From: Moheibacter lacus | Lineage (GTDB): Bacteria; Bacteroidota; Bacteroidia; Flavobacteriales; Weeksellaceae | DNA length: 64,000 bases | Direction of reading: 5' to 3' | Assembly: GCF_014042165.1 (NCBI RefSeq) | Contig: NZ_JACDZE010000005.1 | Location: forward strand, 52,511 to 116,510 | Shown here: piece after piece, positions 25,554 to 34,109 of the stretch | Numbering within the stretch: the first letter of the stretch is position 1 | Layout: every line of letters begins with the position of its first letter | The notes under the pieces: generated by a model | What the model was told of the DNA's origin: nothing | Seen by the model: only the letters and a program-made list of their open reading frames with translations | The model's database searches: none | Position numbers and translations under genes: made by a program

Positions 25554-27221
25554 ATGCATAAAAATTTCAAAAATAAAATCACCTATTTCAAACCGGAACA
25601 AATTAAAGGAATTCCATTACCTGAAAAATTCACCTTTCCATTTTATTATGAGCCACACACATTGACCCAAATCGCAGCGGAAGATTTGCAAAATTATTTG
25701 GAAAATGAATTTTCAGAAAACCATAATTTCGGGTTGGATGAAACCCAAGACGGATTGATCATCGGGAAAATGTTTGGGGTTTTGGTGGTGCAGGATTTAG
25801 AAGGGAATTTGGGATATTTATCGGCTTTTTCAGGGAAATTAGCTGGAACCAATGACCATGAAAAATTTGTTCCGCCCGTTTTTGATATGCTCACGGAAAA
25901 TAGTTTTTTCAAAAAGGAAGAGGAAATTTTAAATGCGTTCAATCGGGAAATTGAAAAATTGGAATCTGATGAGAATTATTTGAAATCCAAATCAGATTTG
26001 GAGAAATATACCAAAGAATCGATTGAAGAAATTTCGACTTTTAAGATTTGGATGAAAGCAAACAAAGCGGAACGAAAACGAATTCGCCAAGCAAACGAAA
26101 AGATAATTTCCGATAAAGATTTAGTCAAACAAAGCAATTTGGATCAATTCAAATTCAGGATGTTAAAGGAAAGTTGGAATCAGGTTTTGAATGAATTAAA
26201 CAAAAAAAATGATGAATTTGAAACCCAAATTCAATCCCTGAAATCAGAACGAAAAACCAAATCTTCTGCTTTACAAAATCAATTGTTTGGACAATACACT
26301 TTCCTGAATCAAGCGGGAAAAACCAAAGATTTAGCATCCATTTTTAGCGAAACGGTGTATGAAAAACCGCCTGCCGGAGCGGGCGAATGCGCAACACCCA
26401 AATTGCTACAATATGCTTTTCTAAACGACTTAAAACCCATCGCTTTCGCCGAATTCTGGTGGGGATCTTCCCCTAAATCGGAAGTGCGGAAACACAAACA
26501 TTTTTATCCGGCCTGCAACGGAAAATGCCGACCGATCTTAAAACATATGCTGAAAGGAATCGAATTGGAAAAAAATCCTTTGTTGCAAAATTTAGCTGAA
26601 GGGAAAGACATACAAATCGAATTTGAAGACGAATTTTTAATCGTCGTAAACAAACCGGCTGATTTGCTTTCCGTTCCCGGAATTGAAATTCAGGATTCGG
26701 TTTATACGCGATTGCAAGAACGATTAAATCCGGTGGAACCTTTGATTGTCCATCGTTTGGATATGGCGACTTCGGGACTTTTGGTAGTCGCTAAAACCAA
26801 AAAAGCGCATCATTTTTTACAAAATCAATTCATCAAAAAAACGGTTAAAAAAAGGTATTTGGCTTTGCTTTCCAAGCCCGTTGAAGGAGAAGAAGGCGAA
26901 ATTGATTTGCCTTTGCGCGGTGATTTTGACGACAGACCTCGTCAATTGGTTTGTTTTGAACATGGAAAAAAAGCGGTTACAAAATGGAAATTGGTAGAAC
27001 GAAATGAAAATACCGCAAAAGTTCATTTTTGGCCGTTGACCGGACGCACACATCAATTGCGGATGCATGCTGCGCATGAATTGGGATTAAATGCACCAAT
27101 TGTCGGAGATGATTTGTACGGGAAACCGGCCGATCGATTGCATCTTCACGCAGCAGAATTGGAATTTGTCCATCCGGAAACTCGAGAAACAATGCGGTTT
27201 GAAGTGAAAGAAGACTTTTAA
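25554..27221 (+). CDS. RluA-family pseudouridine synthase with long N-terminal extension
   Basis: A 555-residue protein. The C-terminal ~215 residues are an RluA-type pseudouridine synthase: VVNKPADLLSVPG, the catalytic-aspartate motif VHRLDMATSGLLV and LTGRTHQLRMHAAHELG. About 340 residues precede it, including a long lysine/glutamate-rich coiled coil (residues ~120-255) and a basic, Cys-containing stretch (KHFYPACNGKCRPILKHML) just before the catalytic domain. This extended form is known in Bacteroidota and Gammaproteobacteria; its RNA target is not assigned. The start at 25554 is chosen because a TAATTTCG near-consensus -7 box lies 12 nt before it. Confidence 0.88.
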   Translation: MHKNFKNKITYFKPEQIKGIPLPEKFTFPFYYEPHTLTQIAAEDLQNYLENEFSENHNFGLDETQDGLIIGKMFGVLVVQDLEGNLGYLSAFSGKLAGTNDHEKFVPPVFDMLTENSFFKKEEEILNAFNREIEKLESDENYLKSKSDLEKYTKESIEEISTFKIWMKANKAERKRIRQANEKIISDKDLVKQSNLDQFKFRMLKESWNQVLNELNKKNDEFETQIQSLKSERKTKSSALQNQLFGQYTFLNQAGKTKDLASIFSETVYEKPPAGAGECATPKLLQYAFLNDLKPIAFAEFWWGSSPKSEVRKHKHFYPACNGKCRPILKHMLKGIELEKNPLLQNLAEGKDIQIEFEDEFLIVVNKPADLLSVPGIEIQDSVYTRLQERLNPVEPLIVHRLDMATSGLLVVAKTKKAHHFLQNQFIKKTVKKRYLALLSKPVEGEEGEIDLPLRGDFDDRPRQLVCFEHGKKAVTKWKLVERNENTAKVHFWPLTGRTHQLRMHAAHELGLNAPIVGDDLYGKPADRLHLHAAELEFVHPETRETMRFEVKEDF

Positions 27222-27251
27222 CGCAAAGCGAATTGCGCAGTTCGCATAGCG
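27222..27251. repeat. 30-bp imperfect palindrome
   Basis: CGCAAAGCGAATTGCGCAGT followed by TCGCATAGCG; the two halves are inverted repeats with a few G-T-type mismatches around a central TGCGCA. It begins at the RluA-type stop codon and ends 9 bp before the -7 box of the next gene. It could be a weak terminator or a mobile palindromic unit. Confidence 0.55.
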
Positions 27252-27260
27252 AAAAATGAG

Positions 27261-27268
27261 TACTTTTG
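27261..27268 (+). promoter_or_regulatory. -7 box for the small membrane protein gene
   Basis: TACTTTTG, a perfect TAnnTTTG, 20 nt before the ATG at 27289. No -33 box at consensus spacing. Confidence 0.5.
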
Positions 27269-27288
27269 CGCTAATTTAAATTTCAAAA

Positions 27289-27522
27289 ATGAATTCAAAT
27301 TGGTTTGAATGGATTGGCTACGCCGCTTCGGTTTTTATCGTTTTATCTTTTATTGTGAACCAATTGAAATGGGTTCGGGTCATCAACATGATCGGTTGTT
27401 TGTGTTTCGTGGTGTATGGATTTTATTTCGAAGCATGGCCGGTGGTCATTCCCAATGCCATTTTGATATTCATTCAATTGTATTTTCTCATTTTAAAGGA
27501 CAAAAAAGAAATTCAGAGTTAA
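27289..27522 (+). CDS. Small three-helix inner membrane protein
   Basis: A 77-residue hydrophobic protein with three predicted membrane segments (YAASVFIVLSFIV, INMIGCLCFVVYGFYF and VIPNAILIFIQLYFLIL) and a short charged tail. The arrangement resembles the CBU_0592/YgjV-type small membrane proteins. There is no catalytic motif. It has its own -7 box and lies 73 bp before a glycosyltransferase gene on the same strand. Function unknown. Confidence 0.75.
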   Translation: MNSNWFEWIGYAASVFIVLSFIVNQLKWVRVINMIGCLCFVVYGFYFEAWPVVIPNAILIFIQLYFLILKDKKEIQS

Positions 27523-27595
27523 GTGATTTGCGTTTATTGTTAAAATTAGAAATTATTTAAAAAGCAAAACTCACACCCTATAACGCAAAACCCAT

Positions 27596-28720
27596 ATGAA
27601 AAAACGCAAAATCATCACTTCGGTTATCAATAATTTTGACAGCGACCAGCGTGTCCAAAAGGTTTGTGGCTCGTTGATGAAATTTGGTTTTGAAGTAGAA
27701 GTGGTCGCAACAAATTTGCGTGGTGAACCGAAACTCAACTTCCCTTATCCCGTTCATTATTTGAATTTAAGCGCACAAAGCGGAATGAAAATGTATTTGG
27801 ATTTTAACCGGAAATTGTTTTTCAAATTAAATTCGATTGCTAAAAAAGACGATATTTTGTTGGCAAACGATCTCGATGCTTTGTTACCCAATTATTTGAT
27901 AAGCAAAATAAAAGGTTGCGAATTGGTGTTTGACAGCCATGAAATTTTCTCGGAAGTTCCGACATTGTACAATCGTCCGTTTCGCAAAAAGATTTGGAAA
28001 ACACTGGAAAAATCCATCGTTCCAAACCTCAAACATTTTTATACCGTAAGCAATGGCTATGCTGATTGGTTTGAAAAAGCATACCAAAATCGGCCCGAAG
28101 TGGTGATGAATGTTCCCCTGATTCAAAAAAATGCGGACACTAAACTTTCAATCGATTTACCTGAAATTTCAACTGAAAAAATTCTGATTTACCAAGGTGT
28201 CATCAATTTCAGCCGAGGGATCGGAAAAATGATTGAAGCCATGCAATTTCTGGAAAATGTACAATTATGGATCGTAGGAAATGGACCAAAAAAAGTAGAA
28301 TTTGAAACTTTGACCGAAGATTTAAAATTAGAAAACAAAGTCAAATTTCTAGGAAATGTTTCACCGAACCAATTAAAATGCATCACGCCAAAAGCCGATT
28401 TGGGACTGAGTTTGGAAGAGGATTACGGCATCAGTTATCGGTATGCATTGCCCAATAAAATTTTTGATTACACCCACGCAGGTATTCCGATTTTGGGTAC
28501 TTATTTACCGGAAATCAAAGCGACGATTGAAAATTACCGATTGGGAAAAACGATAGAAAATCACGAACCGAAACATATTGCTGAAAGGATAAAAATGATG
28601 CTGGAAGAAGGGAAATCGCCTTATACAGAAAATTTAAAAAGGGCGGCTGAAGTTTTCAATTGGTCGCATGAAGAAAAGAAGTTGGAAGGGATTTATTCGG
28701 TTTTCAACGAGCAGAAATAA
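27596..28720 (+). CDS. GT4-type glycosyltransferase
   Basis: A 374-residue GT-B fold glycosyltransferase. The N-terminal half carries SDQRVQKVCGSLMKFGFEVEVVA-type Rossmann features and ELVFDSHEIFSEVP. The C-terminal half has the nucleotide-sugar region: ILIYQGVINFSRGIGKMIEA, LWIVGNGPKK, VKFLGNVSP and ALPNKIFDYTHAGIPILGT. It has no membrane anchor. The sugar donor cannot be told. Its 3' end overlaps the convergent GT2 gene by 28 bp, unusual enough to suggest the pair evolved together, perhaps for a cell-surface glycan. Confidence 0.9.
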   Translation: MKKRKIITSVINNFDSDQRVQKVCGSLMKFGFEVEVVATNLRGEPKLNFPYPVHYLNLSAQSGMKMYLDFNRKLFFKLNSIAKKDDILLANDLDALLPNYLISKIKGCELVFDSHEIFSEVPTLYNRPFRKKIWKTLEKSIVPNLKHFYTVSNGYADWFEKAYQNRPEVVMNVPLIQKNADTKLSIDLPEISTEKILIYQGVINFSRGIGKMIEAMQFLENVQLWIVGNGPKKVEFETLTEDLKLENKVKFLGNVSPNQLKCITPKADLGLSLEEDYGISYRYALPNKIFDYTHAGIPILGTYLPEIKATIENYRLGKTIENHEPKHIAERIKMMLEEGKSPYTENLKRAAEVFNWSHEEKKLEGIYSVFNEQK

Positions 28721-29574
28721 CCCAATTTATACAGTTGGAAAGCCAGTAATGAAGGATTTTCTGACAATAAATTTCGAAGTAATTTTTTTTCTGATTTTTT
28801 AAAAACATACGCAATCGGTTGAATCAAACCCAGTTTGTTTAGTTTTTTAAACATTTGCACGATGCGCAGATTTTCAGCCATTTCGGGTTGATTTTTCATC
28901 ATCCAATTGGCGTTTTGGATCGCTTTTTTAAATTTCTCGATGAATTTTTGATTGGTTTCCAGACCGAGATGAATGCATGGATTGGAAATGATTTTGACTT
29001 TGGCTCCAGCTTGTTTTAATTTCAAACCAAAATGCGTGTCCACATAACCATAGTTTTCCGGTAATCCACCAAATGGATTTTCTAAGAAAATTTCCTTTCG
29101 CACTAAAAAATTATTACCTCTGATTTCCAAATAAGGATCTTTTCCTTGAATTTGTTCTTCAGTATTTTTTCCATGCAACCATTTTAACCGAAATTCAGGC
29201 GCTACTTGATTTTCATAAAGAATTCCACCGCTCATGATGTCGAAATCTGCGATTTGAATTTCCTTTAAATAATTGGCTATAAAATCATCATTTGCCGGAA
29301 TCATATCGGCGTCTAGAAATAACAGCCAATCGAATTTTGCGCTTCGAGCCAGAATATTTCTCGCTTCAGCATTGCCAACGTTTCCCTGAAGTTGAATCAG
29401 CTGAAAATGAGAAAGTTGAATTTGAGTATTGGCTATTTTTGTATTTTGATTTGTCGAACAATCATCGACTGCAAGTATTTCAAATTCGAAATCATGCAAC
29501 TGACATTGACGATGGATTTCCTTCACCAAATTGCTGACATCCCAATTAAAAACCGGAATACAAACAGTGAGCAT
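28693..29574 (-). CDS. GT2-type glycosyltransferase
   Basis: A 293-residue GT-A fold enzyme. The N terminus is MLTVCIPVFNWDVSNLV, followed by the donor motif LAVDDCSTN and the DxD motif in LLFLDADMIP (about residue 90). The GNNFLVRKEIF and NYGYVDTHFGLKLKQAG segments match the acceptor side of the family. It ends by overlapping the convergent GT4 gene and starts sharing 1 bp with the ftsE stop codon region, so it is cotranscribed with ftsE. Confidence 0.9.
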   Translation of the reverse strand: MLTVCIPVFNWDVSNLVKEIHRQCQLHDFEFEILAVDDCSTNQNTKIANTQIQLSHFQLIQLQGNVGNAEARNILARSAKFDWLLFLDADMIPANDDFIANYLKEIQIADFDIMSGGILYENQVAPEFRLKWLHGKNTEEQIQGKDPYLEIRGNNFLVRKEIFLENPFGGLPENYGYVDTHFGLKLKQAGAKVKIISNPCIHLGLETNQKFIEKFKKAIQNANWMMKNQPEMAENLRIVQMFKKLNKLGLIQPIAYVFKKSEKKLLRNLLSENPSLLAFQLYKLGYFCSLKTE

Positions 29575-30269
29575 CAGCCTAGGAATAAAGATTCGGACTC
29601 AGCGACATGGACTTTTCCGTCTTCGCATTTAAAGGTTTTGGCCGGGAATTTCTGGATGATATTGTAGTCATGCGTCGCCATCAAAACCGCTACATTTTTT
29701 TCTTTGGAAAGATTTAAAATCAAATTCATGATTTCGACTGAGGTTTCCGGATCGAGATTTCCGGTTGGCTCGTCTGCCAAAATCAATTCGGGATGGTTCA
29801 AAAGTGCTCTGGCAATGGAAATCCGCTGTTGTTCACCACCGGAAAGTCGGAATGGCATCATTTTCTTTTTGGAAATCATGCCCACGCTCTCCAGAACTTC
29901 ATCGATACGATCATTGATCAAGGTTTTGTCTTTCCAACCGGTGGCTTTTAAAACGAAAGAAAGATTTTTCTCAACATTTCTGTCTAGTAAAAGTTGGAAA
30001 TCTTGAAATACGATGCCTAGATGACGGCGGAGATTGGGGATTTTACCGGTACTCATTCCGTTAAGTTCTATTCCTCCTACTTTCCCATAGCCTTCATTGA
30101 GCGGTAAATCTCCATAAAGTACTTTTAACAAACTGGATTTACCACTTCCGGTTTTCCCAATCAGATACGCAAATTCACCTTCATTTAACTCAAAATCCAC
30201 ATTGCTCAGCACCAAATAATTTCGCTGATAAATAAACGCTCTTTCTAACTGGATAACCTTATTTGACAT
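29574..30269 (-). CDS. ftsE: FtsE-like ABC transporter ATPase
   Basis: A 231-residue ABC ATPase. Walker A is GKTGSGKSSLLK, the Q loop lies in VFQDFQLLLDRN, the signature is LSGGEQQRISIARALL and Walker B is LILADEPTGNLDPET, followed by MATHDYNI. This short form with the VFQDFQLL segment matches FtsE, which with FtsX controls septal peptidoglycan hydrolases. No ftsX is adjacent here; the gene is instead followed by the GT2 gene with a 1-bp overlap. A TATATTTG -7 box is 19 nt upstream. Confidence 0.88.
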   Translation of the reverse strand: MSNKVIQLERAFIYQRNYLVLSNVDFELNEGEFAYLIGKTGSGKSSLLKVLYGDLPLNEGYGKVGGIELNGMSTGKIPNLRRHLGIVFQDFQLLLDRNVEKNLSFVLKATGWKDKTLINDRIDEVLESVGMISKKKMMPFRLSGGEQQRISIARALLNHPELILADEPTGNLDPETSVEIMNLILNLSKEKNVAVLMATHDYNIIQKFPAKTFKCEDGKVHVAESESLFLG

Positions 30270-30288
30270 ATTTCTGTTTTTTCAGAAA

Positions 30289-30296
30289 CAAATATA
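30289..30296 (-). promoter_or_regulatory. -7 box for ftsE
   Basis: The minus strand reads TATATTTG, 19 nt before the ATG. It overlaps the T tract of the rpmH terminator just upstream, so the same bases serve both purposes. Confidence 0.55.
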
Positions 30297-30326
30297 AAAA
30301 AAAGCCCGAAAGAAACTTTCAGGCTT
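30295..30326 (-). terminator. Terminator of rpmH
   Basis: On the minus strand AAGCC-GAAAG pairs with CTTTC-GGCTT (10 bp with one internal mismatch, 3-nt loop), followed by eight T residues. Confidence 0.85.
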
Positions 30327-30351
30327 GGTCTTTTTAATATAATATTAGCGA

Positions 30352-30507
30352 TTATCGTTTAGCTCTAACTTCGCTAACCGTCAATTGCTTTCTGCCCCTT
30401 TTTCTACGAGCCGCCAAAACTTTACGACCGTTTTTGGTAGCCATTCTCTCACGGAAACCGTGTTTGTTTCTTTTTCTTCTGTTGCTGGGTTGAAATGTTC
30501 TTTTCAT
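30352..30507 (-). CDS. rpmH: Ribosomal protein L34
   Basis: A 51-residue protein too short for many gene finders but unmistakable. It starts [20 protein letters not shown], continues [20 protein letters not shown] and ends [12 protein letters not shown]34 is a small, very basic protein of the large ribosomal subunit. The gene has a full promoter (TTTG-17-TATATTTG) and a terminator, so it is monocistronic. The usual partner rnpA does not follow; the next gene downstream is ftsE. Confidence 0.97.
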   Translation of the reverse strand: MKRTFQPSNRRKRNKHGFRERMATKNGRKVLAARRKRGRKQLTVSEVRAKR

Positions 30508-30544
30508 CTTCGTAAACTGTTTATACGTTTTCTCAAACGGAGTG

Positions 30545-30573
30545 CAAATATACTTCTATTTTTCAAATACAAA
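30545..30573 (-). promoter_or_regulatory. Promoter of rpmH
   Basis: On the minus strand TTTG (30570-30573), a 17-bp spacer and TATATTTG (30545-30552), 37 nt before the ATG. Confidence 0.6.
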
Positions 30574-30641
30574 AATCATTTTTAGAAAATTTCTTCTGTT
30601 CTTTAAAATTTCCTTTTTAAATCTATTTCCAAAAGGAGAAA

Positions 30642-31127
30642 TTAATCTGCCCAATATTCATTTGAAACCTCATAACCAGCACTTTTAAACGCTTTCAATA
30701 ATCTATTTTTAAATTTCTCATTGCCAAATTCTTTTCTGATTTCGAGAAAAAACATATTGTGCTCAATTTGTTGTTCCGAAATCAATTCCTGATTTTCGCC
30801 AAACACATTTATGGTTTCCAGTACGCCATCATTTTCAGAAATCAAAATCACATTGATGTCTTTGTCCAATCGAACGACGTTAGCCAAATGAACTTGCCTT
30901 CTAAAATGGGTTTCTTTTCCTTTTCCACTGTACTTGAATTCAAAACTGAGGATTCCGTTTTCAATCTGGAAAGGTTGAATCATTTCCGGTTTTTCTTCTT
31001 CATAAGGTTCATACATTTTTTGCTCTGAACGAAATTGTTCATTCAAAAGTTTGACGATTTTTGCTTCCTGTCCGAAACTAAAAACAGCAATAAAAGCCAA
31101 TAAAAGAAAGAGTTTAATTGCATTCAT
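30642..31127 (-). CDS. Hypothetical exported protein
   Basis: A 161-residue protein with a signal peptide (FLLLAFIAVFSFG, cleavage likely before QEAK). The mature part is polar, with beta-type segments (ILSFEFKYSGKGKETHF, VNVIL-like strands) and no membrane helix. I do not recognise a family. It is a single gene divergent from gyrA and 289 bp away from it; that gap shows AT-rich sequence and no confident promoter. Confidence 0.65.
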   Translation of the reverse strand: MNAIKLFLLLAFIAVFSFGQEAKIVKLLNEQFRSEQKMYEPYEEEKPEMIQPFQIENGILSFEFKYSGKGKETHFRRQVHLANVVRLDKDINVILISENDGVLETINVFGENQELISEQQIEHNMFFLEIRKEFGNEKFKNRLLKAFKSAGYEVSNEYWAD

Positions 31128-31416
31128 GGAATAAAATTTTATGAGATTTCAGTTTAAACTAAATTATCTACAAAATATTGTGAAAATTGATTTTGAAAAT
31201 ATCCAAAGCTTTCGAAAGTAGAATTCTAGAAAATATAAACAAAATGGAGCAAAATGTTGAAAACTACCTATAATTATAATGGCTCATACGGTGTAAAGTT
31301 CGTATTTTAGCACGTTAAATTTCGTTTCAGGTAAAATTCTTACAATTCCATGAAATATTTTCAAATTTTTGAACCTGAAACCTCAAACTTGAAACATTAA
31401 ACAAAAAATAGTTTAA

Positions 31417-33993
31417 ATGAATAATGACGGAGAAAAATTAATCCCGATCAACATCGAGGATGAAATGAAATCGGCTTACATCGATTATTCGATGTCGGTA
31501 ATAGTATCACGTGCTTTGCCAGATGTACGAGATGGGATGAAGCCTGTTCACAGGAGGGTTTTATTTGGAATGTATGAATTGGGTGTAATGTCCAACCGTG
31601 CTTATAAAAAATCGGCACGTATTGTAGGAGAAGTTTTAGGTAAATATCACCCGCATGGTGACTCCTCTGTTTATGACACCATGGTACGTATGGCACAGCC
31701 TTGGTCGCTTCGATACATGATGGTAGATGGACAAGGTAACTTTGGATCTGTAGATGGTGATCCACCGGCTGCAATGCGTTATACCGAAGCCAGATTGCAG
31801 AAAATTTCGGAGGAAATGCTGTCCGATATCGACAAAGAAACCGTTGATTTCCAATTGAACTTTGACGACACCCTTCAAGAACCAAAAGTACTTCCTACAC
31901 GTATTCCCAATCTTTTGGTAAACGGTGCAGCAGGAATTGCTGTAGGTATGGCGACCAATATGGCTCCGCATAATTTAACTGAAGTCATTGACGGAACGAT
32001 TGCCTATATTGAAAACAACGAAGTTTCCATAGATGAGTTGATTCAACATATCAAAGCGCCTGATTTCCCAACCGGAGGAATTATATATGGTTACAGCGGG
32101 GTAAAAGAAGCACTTGAAACAGGTCGTGGGCGAATTGTCATGCGAGCCAAAACCAACTTCGAAACCGTCCAGGGTCGCGATTGTATTATCGTTTCAGAAA
32201 TCCCTTATCAGGTCAACAAAGCAGATATGATCGCCAAAACGGCCGATTTGATCAAAGAAGGAAAACTAGAAGGCATTTCTGAAATCCGTGATGAATCTGA
32301 CCGTAAAGGAATGCGCATCGTCTATGTGCTAAAAATGGATGCCGTTCCCAACATCGTTTTGAATTTATTGTTCAAACATACTGCACTTCAATCTTCTTTT
32401 AGCGTTAACAATATCGCACTGGTAAACGGAAGACCTGAACAATTGAATCTCAAAGATTTGATCAAACATTTCGTGAACCATAGACACGATGTGGTCGTTC
32501 GTCGTACCGAATATGAATTAAGAAAAGCAGAAGAACGTGCACATATCTTGGAAGGTTACATGAAAGTAATCGGTACCCAAGATGATTTGGACAGAGCCAT
32601 TAAAATCATCCGCGAAAGTGCAACACCAGATGATGCTCGCGCAGGTTTGATGGAAGCTTTTGAACTAAGTGAAATCCAAGCCAGAGCTATTCTTGAATTG
32701 CGTTTGAGAACGCTTACCGGACTTGAAATCGATAAAATCAGAGCCGAATACGAAGAATTGATGAAAACCATCGATTATTTAAAAGAAATTTTGGAAAGCT
32801 ATGATTTGAGGATGAAAATCATCCGAGACGAACTCGAAGAAATCAAAGAAAAATACGGAGATGAAAGACGTTCAGATATCGACTACGCAGGTGGTGATAT
32901 GAACATCGAAGATTTGATTCCGGATGAAGAAATGGTTTTGACCATCTCTCATATGGGTTATATCAAACGAACTCCACTTACCGAATACAGAAAACAATCT
33001 CGTGGAGGAGTTGGAAACCGTGGCGCAACTACACGTGATGCTGACTTCCTGGAATACATGGTCGTCGCAACCAATCACCAATATATGCTTTTCTTTACCG
33101 AAAAAGGAAAATGTTTCTGGATGCGTGTATTCGAAATTCCGGAAGGTTCAAAAACTTCAAAAGGAAGAGCAATTCAAAACCTCATCAACATCGAACCGGA
33201 CGATAAGGTTCGTGCATATATCCGCACCCATGATTTGATGGATGCAGAATACGTAAACAATAATTACGTCATCATGGTGACCAAAAAAGGTGTGGTGAAG
33301 AAAACTTCCCTTGAAGCTTATTCTCGTCCACGTGTCAACGGTATCAACGCTATCACCGTACGTGAAGGTGACCAATTATTAGAAGCCAAATTAACTGACG
33401 GCAAAAGTGAAATCATGATTGCTTCCCTAAGCGGAAAAGCGATCCGATTTGAGGATGAAAAAGTTCGTCCGATGGGAAGAACGGCTTCCGGTGTTCGTGG
33501 TATCAATTTGGGAACTGATGACAATGAAGTAATCGGTATGATCGTGATCCGTGACAAAGAAAACGAAACCGTTCTTGTGGTTTCTGAAAAAGGTTATGGA
33601 AAAAGAAGTTCCATCGAGGATTATCGCATTACAAATCGTGGCGGAAAAGGTGTTACAACCTTGAACATCACAGAAAAAACCGGTAAATTAATTGCGATTC
33701 AATCCGTTACAGACGAAAACGATTTGATGATCATCAACAAATCAGGTGTAACCATCCGTACCGGAGTAAAAGAAATGCGTGTCATGGGGCGTGCAACACA
33801 AGGTGTCCGATTGATCAATTTAAAGAAAAATGACGAAATCGCTGCTGTTGCAAAAGTAGCCATTGAAGAAGATGAAGAATTGGAAAATTTAGCAGATGAA
33901 ACGTTAAATGATGTTAACGAAAATTCAAATGGCTCAGATGTTGATAATGACACGCCAGAAAATTTAAATTCTGACAAAGAAACAAACGAATAA
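31417..33993 (+). CDS. gyrA: DNA gyrase subunit A
   Basis: The DNA-cleaving subunit of gyrase, which introduces negative supercoils together with GyrB (not in this window). The 858-residue protein has the conserved start region [24 protein letters not shown], the catalytic tyrosine in [10 protein letters not shown] and six beta-pinwheel blades in the C-terminal domain. NRGGKG corresponds to the GyrA box that distinguishes gyrase from topoisomerase IV. In the quinolone region [17 protein letters not shown] the Ser83 and Asp87 equivalents are wild type. The C-terminal ~45 residues are acidic and Asn-rich. Only 113 bp separate it from the TPR gene, with no terminator between. Confidence 0.96.
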   Translation: MNNDGEKLIPINIEDEMKSAYIDYSMSVIVSRALPDVRDGMKPVHRRVLFGMYELGVMSNRAYKKSARIVGEVLGKYHPHGDSSVYDTMVRMAQPWSLRYMMVDGQGNFGSVDGDPPAAMRYTEARLQKISEEMLSDIDKETVDFQLNFDDTLQEPKVLPTRIPNLLVNGAAGIAVGMATNMAPHNLTEVIDGTIAYIENNEVSIDELIQHIKAPDFPTGGIIYGYSGVKEALETGRGRIVMRAKTNFETVQGRDCIIVSEIPYQVNKADMIAKTADLIKEGKLEGISEIRDESDRKGMRIVYVLKMDAVPNIVLNLLFKHTALQSSFSVNNIALVNGRPEQLNLKDLIKHFVNHRHDVVVRRTEYELRKAEERAHILEGYMKVIGTQDDLDRAIKIIRESATPDDARAGLMEAFELSEIQARAILELRLRTLTGLEIDKIRAEYEELMKTIDYLKEILESYDLRMKIIRDELEEIKEKYGDERRSDIDYAGGDMNIEDLIPDEEMVLTISHMGYIKRTPLTEYRKQSRGGVGNRGATTRDADFLEYMVVATNHQYMLFFTEKGKCFWMRVFEIPEGSKTSKGRAIQNLINIEPDDKVRAYIRTHDLMDAEYVNNNYVIMVTKKGVVKKTSLEAYSRPRVNGINAITVREGDQLLEAKLTDGKSEIMIASLSGKAIRFEDEKVRPMGRTASGVRGINLGTDDNEVIGMIVIRDKENETVLVVSEKGYGKRSSIEDYRITNRGGKGVTTLNITEKTGKLIAIQSVTDENDLMIINKSGVTIRTGVKEMRVMGRATQGVRLINLKKNDEIAAVAKVAIEEDEELENLADETLNDVNENSNGSDVDNDTPENLNSDKETNE

Positions 33994-34000
33994 ATTAGAA

Positions 34001-34109
34001 AAAATGAAACCGATTTGTTAAAAATGGTCTATAAACACATAGTGGAATGACCATTTTAAACATAAAAGGTTCCATCTGATGATTGAAAAACAATAATAAT
34101 AAACAGATG
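34001..34109 (+). promoter_or_regulatory. Structured 5' leader RNA, copy B (start codon inside a helix)
   Basis: Same architecture as 9676-9783. H1: AACC (34008-34011) with GGTT (34068-34071). H2: 34017-34029 with 34049-34061, 12 of 13 pairs, around CACATAGTG (34036-34044). H3: ATTG (34082-34085) with CAAT (34091-34094). H4: CATCTG (34073-34078) with CAGATG (34104-34109), whose last three bases are the start codon of the TPR gene. Relative to copy A the H4 pair G-C becomes C-G, and several H2 pairs change on both sides. The distance across H4 is 37 nt in both copies. No separate promoter is evident, so it may be transcribed from gyrA. Confidence 0.7.

Noticed and set aside
31417..33993. Quinolone-resistance substitution in GyrA
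   Set aside because: The Ser83 and Asp87 equivalents in GDSSVYDTM are wild type; Ala84 to Ser is a common natural variant.
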